A stretch of DNA of 8,009 nucleotides from Bacteroidota bacterium (GTDB taxonomy: Bacteria; Bacteroidota; Bacteroidia; Bacteroidales; VadinHA17): positions 1-8,009 of the forward strand of contig JAKAXP010000105.1 of NCBI GenBank assembly GCA_021816545.1. The letters run 5' to 3'. Position 1 is the first letter of the stretch. Each line of letters begins with the position of its first letter. Shown here one piece after another: positions 1 through 6,471 of this stretch. The notes under the pieces are model-generated. The model was not told where the DNA came from and made no database searches. It worked only from the letters and a program-made list of their open reading frames with translations. Position numbers and translations under genes: made by a program.

Positions 1-1290
1 CGGTTCATCTTCAGCTATCTGGATGCGGTTGAACAAATCCCGGAAAGGGTTGTGCGCATAGGGTTTCTGGACAGCAACTACGGCTGGGAAAGTGATTCAT
101 ACGGTCCGAAACTTGTCAGCTGGCTCAACTCCGGCAAAAACAGGCATCTGTGTACCCTGGCATACAATGACAGCGTGGTCATCTACAACGGGAAGCCTCT
201 CGTTTCTCCGACAGGAGGCACCTGGTACAGGAGCGGCGTCATGAAGGATTACCTGGGGCAGTCATTCAGGCTGAAAAAACACGAACGCGATTCACTGATC
301 TGGTTCTCATCCGGTGACCGGCAGATTGAATTCATCTTTAAGCCCAATCCTGATGGCAGGATCTTTCATACGCAGCAGGTGGAATTTAACGGGTTTATTC
401 AAAGCATGCTGAGCGGTACAAAGTATGAGGGGAAGGGTTACAGGTATTTCGGTAAAAGAGCGTACAGTGACTTTATTTCTGATACCATTATCGTTCCTGT
501 CAGGAAGCTGAATGTCCCGCCGCGTGATCCTGCAGCTGAAACCGGGTCTGAGTTCATGAAGCGCATAGGTGACCTACGGCCGGATGTGCGGGAGGAGGAG
601 ATTTTCAGGGCAGCAGCATCGGGAAACATTCCGGGATTCCTGAGGGAGACAGTCACACTAAAAGGTGTTTTCAATGACATTAACGGGACACCCCATACTC
701 TTGAATATGAAGTTATGCCTGATTACCTGGCAATTGGCAGCGATGAGGATTTCTGCCGCATTCCAATGACACCCGGTACGGCTCAGAGGCTGGCTGACCT
801 GTTTGGTGCATCACTTCTTACGGCAAAACTTAGTGATCATATCTGGGCAAGCGCAGAGGTTAAGCTAGTACCTTTCAACTATGTGCCCGTCGGAAATGCC
901 AATGAGCTGGTAACGAAGTTTACCGAGCATAATGCGCAGATTGAAAGACAGCTGTCTGAGGCCGGCGGCAGGCATGGGCAGCTTGTGGCAGGCATAAAGA
1001 AGGATGTGATCATCTCCTCACGCATAGCCGAACGGCCCGACAGGGTTGTAATATACGGCTGGCATAAGACCGACGGGAAACCGATTCAGCCTGTCTACAG
1101 CGGCCATATATGGTGGTATGTCGATTACAGTCACGGCATCAGGCTCTTGAATGCGCAGGTGCTCCTTGACGGCAGACCGGTTCTTTTGTCTGACCTGCTT
1201 AAGGATCCGGTTCTGTTCCGGGTGGTAACCGATGAGGAACTACCCTTTGCAGGTTCAGTTTATCCCGTAAATGAAGTCCTTAAAAAGTAA
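1..1290 (+). CDS. Conserved protein of unknown function, 3' part (N-terminus lies before the window)
   Basis: The frame is open from the first base to the TAA at 1288-1290, giving 429 codons without a start that must be real. The GTG at 52 is only the first possible start codon and lies inside conserved-looking protein, so the gene is almost certainly cut by the window edge. Counting from that GTG as residue 1, the first ~150 residues hold a DSNYGW motif (7-12), GGTWYRSG (55-62) and FGKRAY (133-138). The second half holds PDYLAIGSDEDF (223-234) followed by RIPMTP (236-241), and a dense C-terminal block from YGWH (335-338) through GKPIQP (342-347) and GH (351-352) to YVDYSHGIR (356-364). The blocks are rich in Gly, His, Trp and Tyr, as in an enzyme active site or ligand pocket. 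I recall similar hypothetical proteins in several bacterial phyla but know no assigned function. The missing N-terminus may hold a signal peptide. The gene converges on the deacylase gene with a 37-bp gap. Confidence 0.85.
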   Translation, partial: RFIFSYLDAVEQIPERVVRIGFLDSNYGWESDSYGPKLVSWLNSGKNRHLCTLAYNDSVVIYNGKPLVSPTGGTWYRSGVMKDYLGQSFRLKKHERDSLIWFSSGDRQIEFIFKPNPDGRIFHTQQVEFNGFIQSMLSGTKYEGKGYRYFGKRAYSDFISDTIIVPVRKLNVPPRDPAAETGSEFMKRIGDLRPDVREEEIFRAAASGNIPGFLRETVTLKGVFNDINGTPHTLEYEVMPDYLAIGSDEDFCRIPMTPGTAQRLADLFGASLLTAKLSDHIWASAEVKLVPFNYVPVGNANELVTKFTEHNAQIERQLSEAGGRHGQLVAGIKKDVIISSRIAERPDRVVIYGWHKTDGKPIQPVYSGHIWWYVDYSHGIRLLNAQVLLDGRPVLLSDLLKDPVLFRVVTDEELPFAGSVYPVNEVLKK

Positions 1291-1327
1291 CAGGCGCGAT
1301 TCTCCGGATTCCCTGCATAACGGGTAA
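1291..1327. other. Short convergent intergenic gap
   Basis: Thirty-seven bases separate the stop codons of two convergent genes. I see no GC-rich stem with a T-tract in either direction; the best self-complementarity is a 3-bp CCC/GGG match around 1311-1324. Termination here is either factor-dependent or overlaps the opposite coding region. Confidence 0.6.
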
Positions 1328-2995
1328 TCAGTTTACAGAATTCCCTTTCCAGCCCGGACCGCGGACTACTCTTCCGGGCATGGCGCCGGTATGTTCACCG
1401 TTACGCAGCACCTGAACTCCGTTGACAAAGACATGCGACATGCCTGTTGAAAGCTGATGGGGGTCTTCAAATGTTGAGTGATCCTGTACCTTGGCCGGGT
1501 CAAAAATCAGTACGTCGGCATAATAGCCCGTCTTAAGGGCTCCCCGCCGGTCAAGCTTCAGGTTTGTTGCGGGAAGCGTTGTCAGCCTGTAGACAGCATC
1601 CTCCAGCGTTATTATCTTTTCATCCCTCACATATTTACCCAGCAACCTGGCGAAGTTGCCGTATGCCCTCGGGTGTGTGGCAGAGTTCAGGAATACACCC
1701 TCAGGTGTCATCGACTGGCCGTCGGAGCCAAAACTCATCCAGGGAATTGCAATCTCTTTCCTGAGGTTGTCTTCTGACATCGAAAAGAAGACTGCCGAAA
1801 CGTTGCTCCCGTCGTCAATTATCAGATCCATGACTGTCTCACCCGGAGATGTTCCCCTCATAGCGGCAATCTCAGCCAGGGTTTTTCCCTGGAGGTACTT
1901 CAGCGAGTCATTGTTGAACCCGATCAGGATTATCTTCTCCGGGGAACCCTGTTTCCGCTGAATCGTCTTCATTATTTCAGGTGCAATTACCTTCCTTACC
2001 TTCGGATCACGCAGCCGCTCTGTCCATTTGTCGAAGCCGCCTTCCTGGACCCATTCAGGCATTATGATACCCAGGCCAGTGGAACTTGCCGGGTAGTTGT
2101 ACATGTCAGCCGTCACATGCAGCCCGGCTGTACGTGCTGAATCAATCTTTGTCACCGCTTTGTCAAGCTTTTCCCAGTTTGTTCGTCCAACCTGCTTGAA
2201 ATGATAGATCTCAGACCTGATGCCTGTAGCAGCGGGAATCCTGAGGAAATCATCAATAGCCTCCAGGAATGTGTCATCCTCATTCCTGATATGTGAAATG
2301 TACATGCCATCGTACTCAGCTGCAACACGGCACAGCTCGGTAAGTTCCTCGGTTGAGGCAAAGCTGGCAGGCACATACTCAAGCGCAGAGCTCACCCCCA
2401 CAGCACCCTCTTCCATTGCCTGGCGCACAAGCAGTTTCATGGAATCCATCTCCTCTGCCGTGGGCGGACGGTTGTCATACCCCACGGTGTGGATCCTGAC
2501 GGTGGCGGTACCCACAAACGATGAAATATTGGTTGAAATCCCTTTCTTTTCAAGATATTCGAGGTACTCCCCCAGCGTGGTCCATTCGATATCATATTTT
2601 ATGTCACCCTGCGAGGCGCTCATCTCACGCTTCATGCTCTCGCTCAGCGGTCCCCATGAATCTCCTTCACCCAGAACCTCAAGCGTTACCCCCTGGACAA
2701 TGTCGCTCATTGATCTTCCGTCCTCAATTAGCGACTCAACAGCCCAGCTCAGCATGTTGATGAAACCCGGTGTGACGGTCATCCCGGTTGCATCAATCTC
2801 CGACGTACCCCTTGCGTTTTTAAGGTCTCCTATTGCTGCTATGGTGTCTGACATAATACCAATATCGCCCCTAAAGGCAGGAGTGCCGGAGCCGTCGACA
2901 ATGCTTCCGTTCCTGATCAGTACATCGTACCTGGCAGATGGTGTACAGCCGTAAAATATTAACAATACCGGGATAAGCACTTTGAAAAGTTTCAT
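1328..2995 (-). CDS. N-acyl-D-amino-acid deacylase family amidohydrolase, lipoprotein
   Basis: This 555-residue protein has the architecture of the D-aminoacylase branch of the amidohydrolase superfamily, whose characterised members remove the acyl group from N-acyl-D-amino acids with zinc. It starts with a lipoprotein signal peptide ending in FYGC (lipidated Cys17), so it should be membrane anchored outside the cytoplasm. The small beta-sandwich begins at DVLIRNGSIVDGSG (24-37), continues into TPGF (75-78), and is completed by the C-terminal part (GYYADVLIFDP, 490-500; HVFVNGVQVLRNG, 521-533). Family signatures in the barrel are YISHIRNED (232-240, metal ligand H235), IYHFKQVG (263-270, ligand H265), DMYNYPASSTG (297-307), FGSDG (422-426, catalytic-type D425) and HPRAYG (441-446). 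The usual HxH after PGFID is replaced by NMLSW (80-84), and the bridging Cys of GNCG by GEGD (109-112). I recall this as a recurrent subgroup rather than a damaged gene, so its substrate may differ. No Shine-Dalgarno site precedes the ATG. The gene is divergent from susC. Confidence 0.88.
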   Translation of the reverse strand: MKLFKVLIPVLLIFYGCTPSARYDVLIRNGSIVDGSGTPAFRGDIGIMSDTIAAIGDLKNARGTSEIDATGMTVTPGFINMLSWAVESLIEDGRSMSDIVQGVTLEVLGEGDSWGPLSESMKREMSASQGDIKYDIEWTTLGEYLEYLEKKGISTNISSFVGTATVRIHTVGYDNRPPTAEEMDSMKLLVRQAMEEGAVGVSSALEYVPASFASTEELTELCRVAAEYDGMYISHIRNEDDTFLEAIDDFLRIPAATGIRSEIYHFKQVGRTNWEKLDKAVTKIDSARTAGLHVTADMYNYPASSTGLGIIMPEWVQEGGFDKWTERLRDPKVRKVIAPEIMKTIQRKQGSPEKIILIGFNNDSLKYLQGKTLAEIAAMRGTSPGETVMDLIIDDGSNVSAVFFSMSEDNLRKEIAIPWMSFGSDGQSMTPEGVFLNSATHPRAYGNFARLLGKYVRDEKIITLEDAVYRLTTLPATNLKLDRRGALKTGYYADVLIFDPAKVQDHSTFEDPHQLSTGMSHVFVNGVQVLRNGEHTGAMPGRVVRGPGWKGNSVN

Positions 2996-3060
2996 AATGA
3001 ACTGTAATTTGAGTGAAAATTACTTAAAAGTGACATTATTACTATGCATTCATAATGAAT
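2991..3060. repeat. Two copies of the palindrome TTCATAATGAA flanking the deacylase start
   Basis: TTCATAATGAA, an inverted repeat of five bases around a central A, occurs at 2991-3001 and again at 3049-3059. The first copy overlaps the deacylase ATG (minus strand, 2995-2993). The second extends to six-base arms (3048-3060). A further inverted pair, TTTCATT (3061-3067) and AATGAAA (3073-3079), follows directly. Such a layout could be an operator for the leftward gene, but AT-rich words of this kind also arise by chance. Confidence 0.35.
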
Positions 3061-3143
3061 TTTCATTCAGCAAATGAAATAAAATTCACCCTTCCTGAAA
3101 TTTATGTATGACATATCTGGTTGTGATTGATTCTTCTTCCTCC

Positions 3144-3154
3144 CTTTCAGAAAG
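3144..3154. repeat. Small inverted repeat CTTTC-A-GAAAG
   Basis: This is a perfect 5+1+5 inverted repeat. With the C at 3143 it contains the word CCTTTCAG, which recurs at 3191-3198 as the left arm of the larger palindrome, 48 bp downstream. The sharing of a half-site sequence hints at two binding sites for one protein; no regulator is encoded in the window. Confidence 0.3.
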
Positions 3155-3164
3155 AAGCTTACAT

Positions 3165-3180
3165 AACTTCGCAAAACTTC
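3165..3180. repeat. Direct repeat AACTTC with 10-bp period
   Basis: AACTTC occurs at 3165-3170 and 3175-3180, one helical turn apart, about 85 bp upstream of the candidate -33 element of the susC promoter. Tandem half-sites at this period are typical of response-regulator binding sites. The words are short, so the assignment is tentative. Confidence 0.25.
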
Positions 3181-3190
3181 ATTTAATGTG

Positions 3191-3216
3191 CCTTTCAGTA
3201 TAAAGTTACCGAAAGG
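3191..3216. promoter_or_regulatory. 26-bp imperfect palindrome upstream of susC (candidate operator)
   Basis: The outer arms CCTTTC (3191-3196) and GAAAGG (3211-3216) pair perfectly. After one A/C mismatch the inner arms GTA (3198-3200) and TAC (3207-3209) also pair, leaving a 6-base centre. A weaker imperfect palindrome (3217-3232, core AGC/GCT) abuts it. The site lies about 50 bp upstream of the candidate -33 element, a usual place for an activator, and it lies outside the predicted transcript, so a DNA operator is more likely than an RNA hairpin. It has no T-tract and is not a terminator. Confidence 0.45.
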
Positions 3217-3262
3217 TATAGCTTATGCTCTAAAACAGTATGATGTAATACAAATTTTTTTC

Positions 3263-3290
3263 TTGGAAATTAATATTCGTTGTAACTTGT
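3263..3290 (+). promoter_or_regulatory. Candidate Bacteroidota-type promoter for the susCD operon
   Basis: TTG at 3263-3265 is followed after 17 bp by TAACTTGT at 3283-3290. This resembles the Bacteroidota primary-sigma pattern TTG / TAnnTTTG, although the -7 box matches only in TAnnTT plus one further T position, and the spacer is on the short side. A T-rich run at 3255-3261 lies just upstream. Transcription would start near 3297, giving a leader of about 28 nt before the ATG at 3325. Confidence 0.45.
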
Positions 3291-3324
3291 GATAGCAAAC
3301 CTTCACAAACTAACACTCTTTTTC

Positions 3325-6300
3325 ATGAAAAAACTAATCTTCATTTTCCTGTCGGTATTGTTTGTCAATGCCGGCCTGGCGCAGACGCGTGTTACCGGGA
3401 CGGTGACCGCCTCTGAAGATGGTTCTCCGATCCCCTATGCAGTAGTCCTTGTAAAGGGATTGAGAGGAGTGGGAACCAACACTGACGCTGACGGGCGTTA
3501 CTCGCTCAGCAATGTTCCTTCCGACGCTGTACTGGTGTTCAGCTATGTCGGGTACAAGACCCAGGAGATTCCGGTTTCCGGAAGGTCAGTAATAAATGTC
3601 GAAATGGTTACCGATGCCCTTGCACTTGATGAGGTGATAGTAGTTGCCTACGGTACGTCAACAAAGGGCACTTTCACAGGGGCAGCGAGCGTCGTAAAGG
3701 CAGATGCCATCAGGGATGTGCCCACTCTTTCGTTTGAGAATGCCATGGGCGGCAAGATTGCGGGTCTCCAGATAACAACCCTGTCGGGTCAGGCCGGTTC
3801 CACATCATCGATAAGGGTGAGGGGGATCGGTTCAATGAACGCATCAAATGAACCTCTTTATGTTGTTGACGGTGTACCTGTGGTATCAGGCAACGTTTCC
3901 CAGATGGGCATCTACACCACAAGCAACGTGATGAACACCATAAACCCCAACGACATTGAGTCGATCACCGTCCTCAAGGATGCAGCAGCTTCGGCACTTT
4001 ACGGGTCAAGGGCAGCCAACGGTGTGATAGTCATTACCACGAAGCAGGGAAAGGCAGGCAAGCCGGTGATCAACTTCAAGGCTTCCGTCGGTTTCACTCC
4101 TTCATTTGCCACTGACAACTACGAGGCAGCCAGCACCGAGCAGCAGGTTGAACTGTACTATGAGAACTTCTGGAATGCCGGTAAGTATGCTGGAATGGCT
4201 GACTCAACTGCCAGTAAAGACGCTTTGCTTCAGCTAAATAAGCGGTTTAACAAACACGGCTATACCTTCTCAGCTCCTGACCATACGGTCAACTCCCTGA
4301 CGATCGGAGGGGAAAGGGCCGGAAAATATTTTAATTGGGAGGACGTACTTTTTCGCACAGCAGTCTACCAATCTTATGACATATCTGTCAGTGGCGGAAC
4401 GGAAGCGTCCAACTATTTTACCTCCTTTTCGTATACAAATGACCTTGGCAGAAGCGTAATCAACGAGTATGACCGTATAACAGGAAGGATGAACTTTGGT
4501 CAAAAGATCGGCCGGTTCATAGAGCTTAATACAAATATCAATGTTTCCAACAGCAGGCAGGAGGGATTCAATGATACGAGAGCCCTCGGTAACAACTACT
4601 TCCTGCAGAGCCGTAACCTGCTGTGGGGGTTATACTGGCCAACCGATTATGTGACGGGATTGCCCTGGACTCTCCGTTACGGGAGCTATGCCTACAATCC
4701 CGTTTATTACAACAATGAATGGGAGAACTGGTCAAAGACACAAAGGGTTTTTGCAACTGAAACTATCACTATCAAGATACTTCCCGAACTGAATCTCAGG
4801 TCTATTCTATCATTTGACAACACCCAGACATTTGACCATCTGTATTACAGCGCTCTTCACTTCAATGCCACTGTCACACAGGGTTCAGTTACGGAGAACA
4901 GCACTAAGATCAATGAGTTGCTCTCATCCACGACACTCAACTACAACAAGACATTTGGCGGTGTTCATAATGTGAGCGTACTTGCAGGCTGGGAGGTCGG
5001 AAAGAATCAGACTGACTATCAGAAGGCATCTGGCACCAACTTGCCGTCAAGTGCCCTTCATACGGTTGCTACCGCAGGTAAGCTTGATGCAAATGCTTAT
5101 TTCTGGGGTAATGCAATGGTTTCAGTGCTTTCACGCGCCGAATACAACTATGACAACAAGTACTATGCTTCGGCCTCTTTCCGCCGTGACGGTTCATCAA
5201 AACTGGGACCTGAATCACGTTGGGGAAACTTCTGGTCCGTCGCCGGATCATGGAGAATTGACCAGGAGAGCTTTATGGATAATGTACCTGTCATCAGCAG
5301 CCTGAGACTCAGGGCCTCATACGGGGTGAATGGAACCCTGCCGACCGGTAACTACGGATGGCGCTCGCTGACCAGCTATGCATACAAGTACATGGAACAG
5401 CCGGGCAGCGGAGTGAGCACAATTGCTGATGCCAACCTTTCATGGGAAACCAGCTATACATCCAACCTCGCACTTGAATTCGGGGTACTGGATCAGAGAC
5501 TGACCGGATCGATTGAGTACTTCAACAGGGATTCGAAAAATCTTCTCCAGGATGTGCCAATCTCAACGGTAACAGGCTTCTATTCTACCCTTAAGAACGT
5601 TGGAGAGATCAATAATAAGGGTCTGGAAATCGAACTCTACGGAGAGATTCTCAGGTCTGGCGGTTTCATCTGGAATGCAGGACTGACAGCCTCTCATGTG
5701 AAATCAACGGTAACCAAACTCTACGGTGGTCAGGACATAGAATGGCCCGAGCCTACCGGCGGCGACAACCGTACGAAGTTCATCTACACCGAAGGCGAGT
5801 CAACACTTGCCATCTATGGACTTGAATGGGCAGGTGTTGATGATGAAACAGGACGTAACGTCTGGTTCCTGAATAATGATGGAACACCAGACCTGACGGT
5901 TGACGGGAGACCTGCAACATATTCATATTGGGAAGCCGACGAGGTAATTATCGGCGATGCACATCCCAAGCTCTTCGGAGGTTTTAACACTGATCTAGGA
6001 TGGAAGGGAATATCGCTCTCACTTAACTTCATGTACAAGATTGGGGGTTACACCTACGATGCTGCCGGAAGGGATATAAATGACGACGGCTATTACTGGG
6101 AAAGGATCATGTCACTTGATGCCTACGAAAACAGGTGGACTCCGGAACATAAGGATGCCATTTATCCGCAAAGAGTCGCAATTGACATGGAGGATGTCAA
6201 CCAGAAGAGCAGCAGGCACATGCACCCGGCTGACTTCACACGGCTGAAGAGCATCACATTGGGTTACAGCCTGCCAAACAATCTCCTGAGCAAGGTTAAG

Positions 6301-6453
6301 GTGTCAGGAGCCAGGGTATACTTCAACGGAGCCAATCTCTGGACCCTTGCTGCCTGGAAGGTGTATGACCCGGAAGTGAACGAATACGGTTCCAGGGGAT
6401 GGGAAATGCCAATAGGCAAGACTTATACGTTCGGCATTGAAGCCAGCTTCTAA
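3325..6453 (+). CDS. SusC/RagA-family TonB-dependent outer-membrane transporter
   Basis: This 1042-residue outer-membrane beta-barrel should import an oligomeric nutrient with energy from TonB and with the SusD-like lipoprotein as lid. The ATG at 3325 is chosen because it opens directly onto a signal peptide (KK, a hydrophobic core, cleavage near GLAQ at 17-20). An in-frame GTG at 3289 would add 12 residues before it and falls within the candidate promoter. Domains in order: a carboxypeptidase-regulatory-like domain (about 22-95, with GTNTDADGRYSL and FSYVGYKTQE), a TonB box-like segment (LDEVIVVAYGT, 101-111), a plug (about 117-240, with IRVRGIGSMN, LYVVDGVP and the SITVLKDAAASALYGSRA motif followed by ANGVIVITTK), then the barrel to a terminal Phe. 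Length and motifs are typical and intact. There is no N-terminal STN signalling domain, so control by an anti-sigma factor through this receptor is unlikely. The substrate cannot be inferred from sequence. Confidence 0.96.
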   Translation: MKKLIFIFLSVLFVNAGLAQTRVTGTVTASEDGSPIPYAVVLVKGLRGVGTNTDADGRYSLSNVPSDAVLVFSYVGYKTQEIPVSGRSVINVEMVTDALALDEVIVVAYGTSTKGTFTGAASVVKADAIRDVPTLSFENAMGGKIAGLQITTLSGQAGSTSSIRVRGIGSMNASNEPLYVVDGVPVVSGNVSQMGIYTTSNVMNTINPNDIESITVLKDAAASALYGSRAANGVIVITTKQGKAGKPVINFKASVGFTPSFATDNYEAASTEQQVELYYENFWNAGKYAGMADSTASKDALLQLNKRFNKHGYTFSAPDHTVNSLTIGGERAGKYFNWEDVLFRTAVYQSYDISVSGGTEASNYFTSFSYTNDLGRSVINEYDRITGRMNFGQKIGRFIELNTNINVSNSRQEGFNDTRALGNNYFLQSRNLLWGLYWPTDYVTGLPWTLRYGSYAYNPVYYNNEWENWSKTQRVFATETITIKILPELNLRSILSFDNTQTFDHLYYSALHFNATVTQGSVTENSTKINELLSSTTLNYNKTFGGVHNVSVLAGWEVGKNQTDYQKASGTNLPSSALHTVATAGKLDANAYFWGNAMVSVLSRAEYNYDNKYYASASFRRDGSSKLGPESRWGNFWSVAGSWRIDQESFMDNVPVISSLRLRASYGVNGTLPTGNYGWRSLTSYAYKYMEQPGSGVSTIADANLSWETSYTSNLALEFGVLDQRLTGSIEYFNRDSKNLLQDVPISTVTGFYSTLKNVGEINNKGLEIELYGEILRSGGFIWNAGLTASHVKSTVTKLYGGQDIEWPEPTGGDNRTKFIYTEGESTLAIYGLEWAGVDDETGRNVWFLNNDGTPDLTVDGRPATYSYWEADEVIIGDAHPKLFGGFNTDLGWKGISLSLNFMYKIGGYTYDAAGRDINDDGYYWERIMSLDAYENRWTPEHKDAIYPQRVAIDMEDVNQKSSRHMHPADFTRLKSITLGYSLPNNLLSKVKVSGARVYFNGANLWTLAAWKVYDPEVNEYGSRGWEMPIGKTYTFGIEASF

Positions 6454-6457
6454 TCAT

Positions 6458-6464
6458 AAAAAGG
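6458..6464 (+). promoter_or_regulatory. Weak ribosome-binding site of the susD-like gene
   Basis: AAAAAGG ends seven bases before the ATG at 6472. It could pair partly with the 16S rRNA 3' end. The transporter gene just upstream has no such element, which fits the weak use of Shine-Dalgarno pairing in Bacteroidota. Confidence 0.35.
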
Positions 6465-6471
6465 TACTACA

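Larger units (their letters stand above)
2996..3324. other. Divergent AT-rich intergenic control region
   Basis: These 329 bp separate the start codons of the deacylase gene (leftward) and the susC-like gene (rightward) and should carry both promoters. The composition is clearly more AT-rich than the flanking genes. It contains a candidate rightward promoter (3263-3290), a 26-bp imperfect palindrome (3191-3216), smaller inverted repeats, and two short direct repeats listed separately. I see no small gene, tRNA or recognisable riboswitch in it. Confidence 0.8.

Noticed and set aside
52..54. GTG at 52 as the true start of the leftmost gene
   Set aside because: The frame stays open through the 17 codons before it to the window edge, no signal peptide or ribosome-binding site accompanies it, and the residues on both sides read as continuous protein.
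2220..2954. Open frame of 244 codons on the plus strand, opposite the deacylase gene
   Set aside because: It lies wholly within the clearly coding minus-strand gene. Its translation is Ser/Pro-rich low-complexity sequence with no recognisable domain, as expected of an antisense shadow.
3015..3022. TAATTTTC on the minus strand as the -7 box of a deacylase promoter
   Set aside because: It differs from TAnnTTTG at one base, but no TTG lies at a suitable distance upstream on that strand, so it cannot be told from AT-rich background.
3191..3216. Palindrome as an intrinsic terminator or riboswitch element
   Set aside because: There is no following T-tract, and the likely transcription start for susC lies downstream of it, so it would not be part of that transcript.
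3289..3324. In-frame GTG start giving the transporter 12 extra N-terminal residues
   Set aside because: The extension would precede a perfectly normal signal peptide that begins at the ATG at 3325, and the GTG falls within the candidate -7 promoter box.
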